DNA of 64,000 nucleotides from Nocardia inohanensis NBRC 100128 (GTDB lineage: Bacteria > Actinomycetota > Actinomycetes > Mycobacteriales > Mycobacteriaceae), in assembly GCF_001612945.1 (NCBI RefSeq), contig NZ_BDBK01000001.1, positions 310,001-374,000 on the forward strand. Reading direction: 5' to 3'. Under the pieces are notes generated by a model. The model saw only the letters and a list, made by a program, of their open reading frames with translations. It did not search any database and had not been told where the DNA came from. The stretch's first letter is position 1. Each line of letters starts with the position of its first letter. Below are positions 50,763-59,562 of this stretch, in pieces. The translations under genes and the position numbers were made by a program.

Positions 50763-52468
50763 TGACTTCGGGTGGTGGCGGTTCGTTACGTGCATGGCAG
50801 CGCAGGGCACTTACCAAGTATCTGACGACCAAGCCTCGCGATTTCCTCGCCGTCGCTACGCCAGGTGCCGGTAAGACGACCTTCGCGCTGCGAGTGGCGG
50901 CAGAGTTGTTGGCGGACCGCACCGTGGACCAGATCACGGTGGTGGCCCCGACCGAGCATCTCAAGCATCAGTGGGCGGCGTCGGCGGCGCGCAACGGGAT
51001 TCAGCTGGATTCGAACTTCTCCAATTCGACCGGCTCGACCTCCTCGGACTATCACGGTGTGGTCGTCACCTACGCGCAGGTCGCCTCGCATCCGTTCAAG
51101 CACCGGGTGCGCACCGAGAACCGGCGCACGCTGGTGATCATGGACGAGGTCCATCACGCCGGTGACGCCAAGAGCTGGGGTGAGGCGGTCGAGGAAGCCT
51201 TCGGGGATGCCACCCGGCGGCTGTCGCTGACCGGTACGCCGTTCCGGTCCGACGATTCCAAGATCCCGTTCATCATCTACGAACCCGACGAGTCGGGTTT
51301 CGAGAAGTCGCGCGCCGACCACACCTACGGCTACTCCGAGGCCCTCGCGGACGGCGTGGTCCGTCCGGTGGTCTTCCTCGCCTACTCCGGTGAGGCGCAT
51401 TGGCGCGACAGCGCGGGGGAGGAGTACTCCGCGCGCCTCGGCGAGCCGCTGGACGCCGCGCAGACCGCCCGCGCCTGGCGCACCGCGCTGGATCCGGCCG
51501 GTGACTGGATGTCGAAGGTGCTGACCGCCGCCGATACTCGCCTGCGTCAGCTGCGCGCCACCGGTATGCCCGATGCGGGCGGCCTGGTCATCGCCACCGA
51601 TCAGGAGAAGGCGCGCGACTACGCCGAACTGCTGGAACACATTTCGGGCAGCAAACCGACCGTCGTGCTCTCCGATGATCCGGGCTCCTCCGATCGCATC
51701 GAGGAGTTCAGCAGGAGCACCGACCCGTGGATGGTCGCCGTGCGCATGGTCTCCGAAGGCGTCGATGTGCCGCGCCTGGCCGTCGGCGTCTACGCCACCA
51801 GCGCCTCCACCCCCCTCTACTTCGCACAGGCCATCGGCCGGTTCGTGCGTGCCCGCAAATCGGGTGAGACCGCCAGCGTCTTCCTGCCGTCGGTCCCGGT
51901 GCTGCTCGATCTGGCCGCCCAGCTCGAGGTCCAGCGCGACCACGTGATCGGCAAGCCGCATCGCGAGAAGAGCGACCTGGACGACGAACTCCTCAACGAC
52001 GCCAACAAGCAGAAGGACGAACCCGGCGAAGAAGAGAAGAAGTTCGTAGCCCTCGCCGCCGACGCCGAACTCGACCAGGTCATCTACGACGGCGACTCCT
52101 TCGGTACCGCCACCTTTGCCGGCAGCGACGAGGAGGCCGACTATCTCGGCATCCCCGGCCTGCTCGACGCCGGCCAGATGCGCGCCCTGCTCAACGAACG
52201 CCAGGCCCGCCAGATTCAGGACCGCAGCGCCCGCCCCGTCGAGGCGGGCCCCCAGGTAGCGGCCGCCGCCGAACGCGCCGCCACCTCCGACCGCCTCGGC
52301 GAACTCCGCCGCGAACTCAACTCCCTGGTCGCCATGCACCACCACCGCACCGGCAAACCGCACGGCGTCATCCACGGCGACCTACGCCGCGAATGCGGCG
52401 GCCCCCCAACAGCTCTCGCCACCGCGGACCAGCTCACCGAACGCATAGCGGCCCTGCGCCGACTCTGA
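50762..52468 (+). CDS. DEAD/DEAH-box helicase (superfamily 2, XPB-like), 568 aa
   Basis: Walker A ATPGAGKT at residues 32-39, DEVHH box at 128-132, motif III SLTGTPFR near 157-164, and motif VI QAIGRFVRARK in the second RecA-like domain. The C-terminal third is charged and helical (DDELLNDANKQKDEPGEEE) and differs from nucleotide excision repair XPB. It probably remodels DNA or nucleoprotein; exact role unknown. GTG start is supported by the promoter. Confidence 0.92.
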   Translation: MTSGGGGSLRAWQRRALTKYLTTKPRDFLAVATPGAGKTTFALRVAAELLADRTVDQITVVAPTEHLKHQWAASAARNGIQLDSNFSNSTGSTSSDYHGVVVTYAQVASHPFKHRVRTENRRTLVIMDEVHHAGDAKSWGEAVEEAFGDATRRLSLTGTPFRSDDSKIPFIIYEPDESGFEKSRADHTYGYSEALADGVVRPVVFLAYSGEAHWRDSAGEEYSARLGEPLDAAQTARAWRTALDPAGDWMSKVLTAADTRLRQLRATGMPDAGGLVIATDQEKARDYAELLEHISGSKPTVVLSDDPGSSDRIEEFSRSTDPWMVAVRMVSEGVDVPRLAVGVYATSASTPLYFAQAIGRFVRARKSGETASVFLPSVPVLLDLAAQLEVQRDHVIGKPHREKSDLDDELLNDANKQKDEPGEEEKKFVALAADAELDQVIYDGDSFGTATFAGSDEEADYLGIPGLLDAGQMRALLNERQARQIQDRSARPVEAGPQVAAAAERAATSDRLGELRRELNSLVAMHHHRTGKPHGVIHGDLRRECGGPPTALATADQLTERIAALRRL

Positions 52469-52487
52469 CCCCCCGAGGGAATCGCCG

Positions 52488-52787
52488 TCAGACGATCGAC
52501 AGCTCGACCGCCACCCGGTCGCCCGCGGCGATCCCCTCGGCAACCCGCACCGGCTTCTTCACCGGCAGCACATAGGTCGCCCGTTTGCGATCCGGGAACA
52601 GCGAAGTGGCCCACCGGCTCGCACCGATGACCACCCGCACCCGGACCGACCCGAACCCACCGGCCTGCTTGCCGTACAACTCCTCGATCTCATCGGCGAT
52701 CGCCTCCGGCAAGCTCAGGAAATGCCAGGACGCCGGCCCGTCGTGCTCCCAGACCTCAGCGGAGAAGGAGTATCGCGCAGTCGCCAT
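52488..52787 (-). CDS. DUF1905 domain protein, 99 aa
   Basis: Small beta-barrel-like protein with ARYSFSAEVWEHDGPASWHF at the start and WATSLFPDRKRATYVLPVKK in the middle, the DUF1905 hallmarks. Function unknown; larger relatives carry an extra bacteriocin-protection or YdeI-like domain, absent here. ATG at 52785-52787. Convergent with the helicase. Confidence 0.9.
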   Translation of the reverse strand: MATARYSFSAEVWEHDGPASWHFLSLPEAIADEIEELYGKQAGGFGSVRVRVVIGASRWATSLFPDRKRATYVLPVKKPVRVAEGIAAGDRVAVELSIV

Positions 52788-52862
52788 GACAGCGACGTTA
52801 GCCCGAGGGTCCGACAGGCATGATCGCCGCCGATCGGCCACGGTGCTGTCGCGCAGCCGCTT

Positions 52863-53010
52863 TCACTTCTGGCAGGCGATCCCGTCGCCGGCGCGGTCGA
52901 GATTCGAGCTGTAGCCGGGGTCGCCGCGGTGCAACGGGGCGCGCCGGCTACGGCATCGGCACACGACTTGTAGCTCACCGAGCCCTGGCGCGCGGTCGTC
53001 TGCGGCGCGG
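52863..53010 (-). pseudogene. Excalibur calcium-binding domain remnant, frameshifted
   Basis: On the minus strand one frame reads TTARQGSVSYKSCADAVAG, the first half of an Excalibur domain, and a second frame reads APLHRGDPGYSSNLDRAG then DGIACQK and a stop at 52863, the second half. A frameshift near 52940-52955 separates them. A normal Excalibur domain is about 35 residues with YKSCADARA and GDPGYSSNLDRDGDGVACE-like parts, so this is a broken secreted-protein gene; no signal peptide is found in the upstream 200 bp. Confidence 0.55.
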
Positions 53011-53143
53011 GCGCGGCGGCCGGAACGGTAACCCCTGCGGCGCACCGAGTCCCGGCGGCAACCCGAGGTTGGCACGGAATGTCGGTCGCAACACCGGCAA
53101 TTGCGACGGATCGGCAGTCCAGCTCCGGTGCGGCGGGTGAATC

Positions 53144-53911
53144 TCACCGTGCGAAATAACGGCCCGGAGTGGTGCCGACATCGCGGCGGAAGGCGGCCAC
53201 GTACGCGCTGGGGGTGGCGTAGCCGACCCGCTCGGCGATCCGGGCGATGGGTCGGCCCTCGGCCAGCAGCGGCAGGGAGGCCGCCAGGCGGATCTGGGTT
53301 CGCCAGTGGCCGAAGGTGATTCCGGTGTCGGTGACGAATGCGCGGGCCAGGGTGCGCGGGCCGGCGGTGGCGGTTCGGGCGAAATCGTCGAGGGTGCGGG
53401 GGTCGGCCGGGTCGGCGAGCAGGGCCTCGGCGACGTGTCGGGCGCGCGGATCGGTGGGCATGGGTGCGCCGATGGGGATCACGTCGACCGGGTCGAGCAG
53501 ATCGAAGACGACCGCTTCGGCGCGGGTGCGCTGCGCTGGGGTGGTGGTGTCGGCGGTGAGGTGGTCGAAGAGTTCGTGCAGCAGGGCGCTGACCCGCAGC
53601 ATGGTCGGTGCGGGGAAGGACAGGGGCGTGCGGGCCGGATCGAGGTAGATGCCGCGCATGGTCGCGCCGCCGGTGGTGCCGGTGCGGTGCCGGGTGCCGC
53701 CGGGGATCCACAGCGCCCGGGTGGGCGGTAGCACCCACTGTCCACCGGCCGCTTCGACCAGAATCACTCCCCGTGCGGCCCAGGCGATTTGATGCTGTGG
53801 GTGCTGGTGGGCGTCGAACCAGTGGCCGGCGGGCAGGGTGCCCGCGCCGAAGACCATGGCGGTGGGGCCGGCGGGTGCGGAGAGCACCATGGCTTGACCG
53901 TTCGGCGACAT
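53144..53911 (-). CDS. AraC family regulator with cupin-type N-terminal domain, 255 aa
   Basis: N-terminal cupin-like domain (residues 10-100; HQHPQHQIAWAARGVILVEA) that may bind a small ligand, and C-terminal AraC-type double helix-turn-helix (about 160-253; GPRTLARAFVTDTGITFGHW, then IARIAERVGYATPSAYVAAF). Divergent from the methyltransferase gene at 53967 (55 bp between starts), which is the likely target. Confidence 0.9.
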   Translation of the reverse strand: MSPNGQAMVLSAPAGPTAMVFGAGTLPAGHWFDAHQHPQHQIAWAARGVILVEAAGGQWVLPPTRALWIPGGTRHRTGTTGGATMRGIYLDPARTPLSFPAPTMLRVSALLHELFDHLTADTTTPAQRTRAEAVVFDLLDPVDVIPIGAPMPTDPRARHVAEALLADPADPRTLDDFARTATAGPRTLARAFVTDTGITFGHWRTQIRLAASLPLLAEGRPIARIAERVGYATPSAYVAAFRRDVGTTPGRYFAR

Positions 53912-53966
53912 GATTTGTCAGTGTAGTCTCTCGCGGTCACCGGACGAGCTGCCTAGCGTTGAGGGC

Positions 53967-54533
53967 ATGGGGATGAACTACTTTCACCAGTTGCTCTGTC
54001 GCTCCAGCGTGTGGGAGAAGGCAAGCGCCACCCGTATCGTGCCGTGGGCGTTGAAGGATTTGGAACTCGGCGACAACGCCCTCGAGGTCGGTCCGGGTTA
54101 CGGCGCGAATGTCGCCACCCTGCGCGAACGGGTCCCGGTGCTCTCCGGCCTCGAGATCGACCCCGCCCTGGCGGCCCGGCTGCGCGAGCGCCGCAACGGC
54201 CAGATGCGTGTCGTCGACGGCGACGGCACCGCAATGCCCCTGCCGGACAAGGAATTCAGCGCGGTCGTGTGCTTCACCATGCTGCACCATGTGCCCTCGC
54301 CGCCCCAGCAGGACGAACTCTTCGCCGAAGCCTTCCGGGTGCTGCGCCCGGACGGCGTCTTCGCGGGCAGCGACGGACTGGACAGCCTGGCCTTCCGCCT
54401 CATGCATTTGGGTGACACCTGCGTCCCGGTGCCGCCCGCCACCCTCACCGAGCGTCTCACCCGCATCGGCTTCACCGATATCGAAGTCGACACCGCCGCT
54501 ACCATGTTCCGCTTCCGGGCCCGCCGACCATGA
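53967..54533 (+). CDS. Class I SAM-dependent methyltransferase, 188 aa
   Basis: Motif I LEVGPGYGANV at about residues 39-49, motif II-like SGLEIDPALA, and VVCFTMLHHVPSP in place of motif post-II. A small Ubi/menaquinone-type methyltransferase with unknown substrate. ATG 53967 or ATG 53973 are possible. Divergent from an AraC regulator. Confidence 0.9.
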   Translation: MGMNYFHQLLCRSSVWEKASATRIVPWALKDLELGDNALEVGPGYGANVATLRERVPVLSGLEIDPALAARLRERRNGQMRVVDGDGTAMPLPDKEFSAVVCFTMLHHVPSPPQQDELFAEAFRVLRPDGVFAGSDGLDSLAFRLMHLGDTCVPVPPATLTERLTRIGFTDIEVDTAATMFRFRARRP

Positions 54534-54585
54534 TCATGCGCGAGCGATACCCGCTCGCGCCGGAATGACGGGGGAGGGGATCGGC

Positions 54586-55140
54586 TCAATCGCCGAAGTA
54601 CGCCACCGGATCCAGGGTGTCGATCGGCGTCCAGCGCGGCGCGGCTATCGCTTCCTCGCCGTCGGCCTCGGCCACGCCGCCGCTGCGATAGCCCTGGAGA
54701 TCCAATGCCAGCCACGGGTTTTCGTCCACCCGCAGCACGATGGCGTAGAGCGCGGCGTACAGGTGCAGGCAGCGGGCATTGCGGGCGCGGCAGGAGCAAT
54801 CCGATGCGACCAGCTCGGGCGTGACCTTGATCCCGGCGGCGCTCACGGCCTCGCGCAGTTCGTCGCCCAGGGTGAGCGCGCCGGCCGGGATCACCGCGTG
54901 CAGCGCTTCGACGGTGGCGTGGCCGAACGGCGCGAATTCCAGGTGGGTGACCGAGGCTTCCGAGCCGCGATGCAGGTTGGCGCGCACCGTGTTCCCGTCG
55001 ATCACCAGCTGCACCGCGCCGTTGCGGGCGATGCTGCGGGCGCGCGGGAGCAGCGGTTCGGGCTTGCTCTGTTTCAGCGGCTCGGCCAGCCGCACCCAGT
55101 CCTTGCCCCAGCGGGTGTAACCGAAGTCGCTGTCGGGCAT
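54586..55140 (-). CDS. SWIM zinc-finger protein, 184 aa
   Basis: Zinc ligands C115-x-C117-x6-C124-x-H126 fit the SWIM pattern CxC..CxH. SWIM proteins bind DNA or proteins and in actinobacteria are encoded with an SNF2 ATPase. Its ATG is 1 nt after the stop of the SNF2 helicase gene, so the two are translated together and probably form a complex. Confidence 0.88.
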   Translation of the reverse strand: MPDSDFGYTRWGKDWVRLAEPLKQSKPEPLLPRARSIARNGAVQLVIDGNTVRANLHRGSEASVTHLEFAPFGHATVEALHAVIPAGALTLGDELREAVSAAGIKVTPELVASDCSCRARNARCLHLYAALYAIVLRVDENPWLALDLQGYRSGGVAEADGEEAIAAPRWTPIDTLDPVAYFGD

Positions 55141-55141
55141 A

Positions 55142-56917
55142 TCAGTTGCCTCGCTTCCGGCGCAGGAGTTCCATCAGGCGTTCGTCGTCGAGGTGCGCGA
55201 GTTCGGCCACCCCGGCGGTATCGGACAGGTCGGTGAGCGCCGACTTGCGGTCGTGCATGCCCGCGATGTGCTCCTCGATGGTGGTGCCCGAGGTCAGCGT
55301 GGTGACGGTGACGGTGCGGGTCTGCCCGATCCGGTGCGCGCGATCCGAGGCCTGCGCCTCCACGGCCGGATTCCACCAGCGATCGAAGTGGATGACGTCG
55401 GCCGCGCGGGTGAGCGTGAGCCCGGTGCCCGCCGCGCGCAGGCTGAGCACCAGAACCGGTGGGCCGCCGGGGGATTGGAAGGCGGTGACGATCTCGGTGC
55501 GCTGGGCCTGGTTCAGCCCGCCGTGGAAGAACGGCGCCTGCACCCCGAACTCCTGCGCGCACAGCCGTACCAGCAGTTCACCGGTGCGCCGGTACTGCGT
55601 GAACACCAGCGTGGGCGCGTCCGCCTCCAGATTGTTGGCGAGGATATCGGCACACACATCGAATTTGCCCGAACGCCCCAGCAATTCGTCCAGCTCACCG
55701 GTGATCAATCCGGGGTGATTGCACACCTGCTTGAGCTCGGTGAGCACCGCCAGCACCCGGGTATGCCGTTGCGCGCCACTGCCGAAGCCCTCGGCCTCCG
55801 CGCGCTCGAGCAGCCGGTCGTAGAGCCGCTCCTGCTCGGCGGTGAGGTCGCAGACCAGATCGGCGTGGATCTTGGGCGGCAGCGCGGCCGCGACCTGGGC
55901 TTTGCGCCGGGCCAGCAGGATCGGCTCCAGCGCGTCCCGCAGCCGGACCACCGCCGCGGCCGACCCCTCGTGAATGGGTCGCACGAACCGCCGCCGGAAT
56001 TGCGCCTTGTGCGTGAACGCCTGCGGCACCACGAGATTCAGCAGCGCCCACAATTCGTCGAGATGGTTCTCCACCGGCGTACCCGTCAACGCGACCCGCG
56101 CGTCGGCGGCAATGGCCCGCGCCGCCTTCGACACCTGGGTGCGCGGGTTCTTCAATACCTGTGCCTCGTCGAACACCGCACTCGTCCAGCGCTTGCCCGC
56201 CAGCAGCTGCCCGTGCCCGCGCAAGGTCGGGTACCCGGTCACCACCACGGTCCCCGCCTCGGCCCGCGGTAGCTCTCCGCCCCGCCAGGCCACGGCCCGC
56301 AGTCCCGGTGCGAAGCGCCCGATCTCGTGCACCCAGTTGCCGACCAGCGAGGTCGGGCACACCACGATTTGCGCGCCGTCCGCCGCGCGCCCGAGTAGAT
56401 ATCCGATCGCCTGCACGGTCTTGCCGAGGCCCATCTCATCGGCGAGCACCGCCCCGCCGTGCGCGTCCACGGTCTCGCGCAACCAGGTGATGCCGCGCGC
56501 TTGGTAAGGCCGCAGCTCGGCCTTCAATCCCGACCGCAGCTCCGCGCCGAGCGCGAGGGTGTCGCGCAGCGTCCGCACCGCCCGCGCCGCGGACACGATG
56601 GCGGTCCCGGCGGCATTCGGCACCGCGTGCGCCGCGGCCGGCAGGTCGTCCGCGTCGATCTCCCCGTCGAAGGCGTTTCGCCACAGGCGAACCGACTCCC
56701 CGGCATCGGGCAGCGTCAGCGCCGGGAACCGATCCGCTTCCACGAGTGCGCATTCGACCTCGCGCACCGAAATCCCGTCCGATGCCGGGACCGCCAAGGC
56801 GATGGAATCCCGCTCACCGAGACCCTCCGGCGCCTTCCCCGGCTCGTGCCCGGTCCAGCTCCACAGCGCGAACATATGACGATCGGGCAGGTAGGTGGCG
56901 TTCAGGGTGGTGGGCAC
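55142..56917 (-). CDS. SNF2-type DEAD/DEAH helicase, 591 aa
   Basis: Swi2/Snf2 ATPase: DEMGLGKTVQAIGYLLG (Walker A), DEAQ box in AVFDEAQVLKN, ALTGTPVENHLDELW, and the C-terminal helicase motif AGTGLTLTRAADVIHFDRWWNP with QASDRAHRIGQTRTVTV. Probably slides or remodels nucleoprotein in repair or recombination. The start GTG at 56915-56917 is preferred; a longer in-frame extension is Arg/Pro-rich and not family-like. Partner of the SWIM protein. Confidence 0.93.
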   Translation of the reverse strand: MPTTLNATYLPDRHMFALWSWTGHEPGKAPEGLGERDSIALAVPASDGISVREVECALVEADRFPALTLPDAGESVRLWRNAFDGEIDADDLPAAAHAVPNAAGTAIVSAARAVRTLRDTLALGAELRSGLKAELRPYQARGITWLRETVDAHGGAVLADEMGLGKTVQAIGYLLGRAADGAQIVVCPTSLVGNWVHEIGRFAPGLRAVAWRGGELPRAEAGTVVVTGYPTLRGHGQLLAGKRWTSAVFDEAQVLKNPRTQVSKAARAIAADARVALTGTPVENHLDELWALLNLVVPQAFTHKAQFRRRFVRPIHEGSAAAVVRLRDALEPILLARRKAQVAAALPPKIHADLVCDLTAEQERLYDRLLERAEAEGFGSGAQRHTRVLAVLTELKQVCNHPGLITGELDELLGRSGKFDVCADILANNLEADAPTLVFTQYRRTGELLVRLCAQEFGVQAPFFHGGLNQAQRTEIVTAFQSPGGPPVLVLSLRAAGTGLTLTRAADVIHFDRWWNPAVEAQASDRAHRIGQTRTVTVTTLTSGTTIEEHIAGMHDRKSALTDLSDTAGVAELAHLDDERLMELLRRKRGN

Positions 56918-57125
56918 GCACCCTTTGTATCCAAATGGAAGCGCCTCGCGCACATAGCCTGTGGGCCGTGTCACACCGGCGTGGCTCGGCGGCTGCCGGA
57001 AACGCAACAGCGGGCGACCTATTGGTCGCCCGCTGCCGGGTTTTCTGTTGGGAAGATTCAATTGTCGGGCGGGCACTCGAGGTCCTGACTACCGATGAAC
57101 GGTCTCCTCGAGCTTGGAGGAGCTG

Positions 57126-57320
57126 TTAAAGCGCCGGTGCCGACTCCGTGTCGATCACGGCCTCGAGCTCACGGAGTCGATCCATGTGCTCATTGGCGTG
57201 ATGCTGGCAGAAGAGCAACTCGCCACCCGCGGGAAGGGTTGCACGCACGCGTGCAGCCGCACCGCAGCGGTCGCAACGATCGACCGCGGTCAGTGGGGTG
57301 CTTGTCAGGGTTCCTGGCAT
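57126..57320 (-). CDS. DUF7455-like small zinc-binding protein, 64 aa
   Basis: Two pairs of ligands: C16-x2-C19 and C38 with H40/H41 (RCDRCGAAARV, then LLFCQHHANEH). Widely conserved in actinobacteria, often expressed with stress or sigma-factor genes; function unknown. GGAGGAGTC before the ATG at 57318-57320 is a strong ribosome binding site. Its leader runs into the hairpin-rich interval at 57372-57641. Confidence 0.85.
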   Translation of the reverse strand: MPGTLTSTPLTAVDRCDRCGAAARVRATLPAGGELLFCQHHANEHMDRLRELEAVIDTESAPAL

Positions 57321-57371
57321 GACTCCTCCGTCCTGGCTCCTGGTGCTCGCACACCATTCGCCTGGTGTGGG

Positions 57372-57395
57372 GGTTCGCGATCCACTTCGCGAACC
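57372..57395. repeat. 9-bp perfect inverted repeat upstream of DUF7455 gene
   Basis: GGTTCGCGA (57372-57380), 6 nt, TCGCGAACC (57387-57395). Lies 52-75 bp before the DUF7455 start on the minus strand; hairpin in its leader or operator. Confidence 0.55.
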
Positions 57396-57707
57396 TCGCT
57401 ACCGCTACTTCCCAGCAGTGGTTGATGACTACCCTGTCAGACGTTCGGCGCGCGGTCTTTGTTCCCGTGGAGTTTCCCGTGTGTTTTCTGTAACACGACC
57501 TGGGATTTCGCTGAAAGCGAACAGGCCCGGGCAATTACCCCGTGGAGCCTCGCTTGGCTCCCGCACCGGCACGCTGATCGAGTTGTCTATCGGGAGACTA
57601 CCCGTGACCCCCGACACTCACACTCCGATTCGACAGTGTGACCTTGGCGCCAGCAAACCGTAATCAAGGGCGCTGGACCCATGTACCTGGTTCGCCGATC
57701 TTCCCGC

Positions 57708-57746
57708 TTGCGTTACGTGGCCCGGCTAAATACGGTAGGGGGGTAG
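57708..57746 (+). promoter_or_regulatory. copZ promoter with G-rich metal-regulator-like box
   Basis: TTGCGT (57708-57713), 17 bp, TACGGT (57731-57736). The -10 runs into a repeat of GGTAGGG and GGGTAGGG (57734-57748), a G-rich tract with flanking TA that recalls CsoR operators, over the expected start near 57743. The resemblance to a CsoR box is partial. Confidence 0.4.
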
Positions 57747-57790
57747 GGTTTGAGGCGCGGGCCGAGGGGCGCCGCGGAAAGGGGTTCGCG

Positions 57791-57988
57791 ATGAGTACCA
57801 CCGTCACTGTCACCGGCATGACCTGCGGTTGTTGCGCCGACAAGGTGCGCGCGGAGGTCGGCAGGGTGGCCGGCGTGACCGAGATCGAAATCGATGTGCC
57901 GAGCGGTGTGGTGACCGCGCGCGGGGTCGAGAATCGGGCCGCGGTGACCGGCGCGGTGATAGCGGCGGGCTATGAAGTCACCGCCTGA
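57791..57988 (+). CDS. Heavy-metal-associated domain protein (CopZ-like copper chaperone), 65 aa
   Basis: Ferredoxin-like HMA domain with the metal motif MTCGCC, so C12 and C15 bind Cu(I). The rest (VTEIEIDVPSGVVTARG) is standard. GAAAGGGG lies 6 nt before the ATG. No copper ATPase or CsoR gene is adjacent, so it is an orphan chaperone in this window. A terminator follows. Confidence 0.93.
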   Translation: MSTTVTVTGMTCGCCADKVRAEVGRVAGVTEIEIDVPSGVVTARGVENRAAVTGAVIAAGYEVTA

Positions 57989-58015
57989 GCGAGTCTGATT
58001 TCGCGCAGCGCGAAC

Positions 58016-58057
58016 ACCGAACGGCCCGAGAGTCACTGGCTCCCGGGCCGTTTCGGT
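58016..58057 (+). terminator. Stem-loop terminator after copZ-like gene
   Basis: ACCGAACGGCCCG and CGGGCCGTTTCGGT pair (one bulged T) around a loop that also pairs GAG/CTC. GC-rich stem followed by a T-rich stretch (GTTGTTTG). It ends about 28 nt after the copZ stop. Confidence 0.75.
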
Positions 58058-58133
58058 TGTTTGTGAACTTCGCTCGACGAAATGGGTACCGCCTGGTCTG
58101 AATCCGGCCGGTGCGCTCGTAGGCTTGGGCGGT

Positions 58134-59129
58134 ATGACGGTCGACGAGATCGCGAACGAGCTGTACGGGATACCCCCCGCCGAGTTCGTGGCGGTGCGCA
58201 CCGAGCGGGCAAAACAGGCCCGTGACGCCGGGGACAAGGCCCTGGCCGCGGCCATCGGCAAGCTGCGGCGGCCGACCGTGGCGGCGTGGGCGGTGAACCT
58301 GCTCGCCCGCACCGCCCCCGACGCGGTCCGCGGGCTGCTGGATCTCGGCGACGCGCTGCGCGCGGCCCAGCAGCGCCTGTCGGGGGAGCAGCTGCGCGCC
58401 CTCACCACGCAGCGGCAGCAGGTGATCAACGCGCTGACCCGGCAGGCCGCCACCGCCGCCGCGAGTCACGGACAGCAGCTCAACGAATCCACCCTGCGGG
58501 ACGTCGGCTCCACTTTGCAAGCGGCCCTGGCTGATCCGTCCGTCGCCGAGCAGGTCCGCACCGGGACCGTCACCGTCGCGGCCAGCTATGAAGGTTTCGG
58601 CCCGCCCATCCTGGTCGCCGTCCCCGACGAATCCGACTCCGGCGCAATCGAAGCCGGAGGTCCCACGACCTCGCGGACGGGATCCGCCTCCCGGAGGGAT
58701 GAAGACGGCGGTAAGGACACGAATGCCGAGCGGGATGCCGCAGCCGTGAAGGACGCACCTGCCGGGAAGGGCGCGGCCCGCGGGAAGAAAGCATCTTCGG
58801 GGAAACAGGGGGCGGCCGCATCGCAGCCTGTCGTCGATCCGCACGCGGAGACGCGGCGCGACCTCGAGGCGACGCTCGCCGAGCTCGAATCCGCTCGTGC
58901 CGAACTGACTTCGGTGGAAGCCGAGCACGACCGCGCGGCGGCGGAACTGTCCGAACTGGATTCGCGCCTTGCCTCGCTGCGCACCGAGCTGGCCCATACC
59001 GAGGATCGCCGCCGGTTCACTTCGGCCACCGAACGCGGCACCCGGGAAACCGCCCGGCGCGCCCGTCAGCAGGTGGCGGCGCTGGAACGCCGTGCGGAGA
59101 CCTTCCGGAATCAGCTGTCCTCCAGCTGA
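58134..59129 (+). CDS. Ala/Arg/Glu-rich coiled-coil protein, 331 aa
   Basis: Globular N-terminal part (residues 1-165, with KLRRPTVAAWAVNLLARTAPDA), a charged low-complexity linker (about 175-240, many Gly/Lys/Ala), and a long coiled coil (about 245-325; heptad-like ARAELTSVEAEHDRAAAEL). No family recognised. ATG at 58134. Confidence 0.75.
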   Translation: MTVDEIANELYGIPPAEFVAVRTERAKQARDAGDKALAAAIGKLRRPTVAAWAVNLLARTAPDAVRGLLDLGDALRAAQQRLSGEQLRALTTQRQQVINALTRQAATAAASHGQQLNESTLRDVGSTLQAALADPSVAEQVRTGTVTVAASYEGFGPPILVAVPDESDSGAIEAGGPTTSRTGSASRRDEDGGKDTNAERDAAAVKDAPAGKGAARGKKASSGKQGAAASQPVVDPHAETRRDLEATLAELESARAELTSVEAEHDRAAAELSELDSRLASLRTELAHTEDRRRFTSATERGTRETARRARQQVAALERRAETFRNQLSSS

Positions 59130-59148
59130 TTCCGGCCACCTTCTTCGG

Positions 59149-59532
59149 CTACGCGGCGTCGCCGGTCTCGGTGACGTAGAACCGGTTGCCGTCCGGATCC
59201 CGGAATGAGAACATCAACGGCACGTTCTCCCAGTCCAGCAGCTCGCCGACGGTACAGCCGAGATCGGCGATGATGGCGTGCGCGGCGCGCGCGTCGGGCG
59301 TCTCCAACCGGATCCCGGTGTCGATGCCGGTCGGCAGTTGCGGCCCGGTGCGCACCAGCGACAGCGTCGCGCCGCCGCCCGGCAGCGCCAGCTCCAGCCA
59401 GCGGAAGCCCGGCTGTAGTTCGGTGTCGAGCCGGGTCTCCAGCCCGAGCTGTTCGAGCAGCGCTTTGGTGCGGTCCTGGTCGGTCACGGGTACGGCGACG
59501 GTGAGCACGCCGGTGAGAATTGTTTTGGTCAT
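59149..59532 (-). CDS. VOC (glyoxalase/bleomycin resistance) family protein, 127 aa
   Basis: A two-module VOC fold: KTILTGVLTVAVPVTDQDRT opens, and PLMFSFRDPDGNRFYVTETG is the usual last strand block (DPDGN). No clear metal ligands are certain by eye. Such proteins act on small hydrophobic or electrophilic molecules, or only bind them. Precedes a GNAT gene on the same strand. Confidence 0.88.
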   Translation of the reverse strand: MTKTILTGVLTVAVPVTDQDRTKALLEQLGLETRLDTELQPGFRWLELALPGGGATLSLVRTGPQLPTGIDTGIRLETPDARAAHAIIADLGCTVGELLDWENVPLMFSFRDPDGNRFYVTETGDAA

Positions 59533-59562
59533 GACATTGGAGACGATTTCAATGCACAGGAC

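Larger units (their letters stand above)
57321..57790. other. 470-bp intergenic interval with four inverted repeats, no gene seen
   Basis: No convincing protein frame or tRNA. Four perfect inverted repeats lie in a row: 57372-57380/57387-57395 (9-bp arms GGTTCGCGA/TCGCGAACC), 57506-57511/57515-57520 (TTCGCT/AGCGAA), 57544-57549/57556-57561 (GGAGCC/GGCTCC), 57618-57624/57635-57641 (TCACACT/AGTGTGA). Could be the long leader of the DUF7455 gene, a small RNA, or clustered operators. The copZ promoter lies at its right end. Confidence 0.5.

Noticed and set aside
57298..57663. 121-residue open frame in the hairpin-rich interval.
   Set aside because: Arg/Pro/Ser-rich, no ribosome binding site, no domain; overlaps all four inverted repeats.
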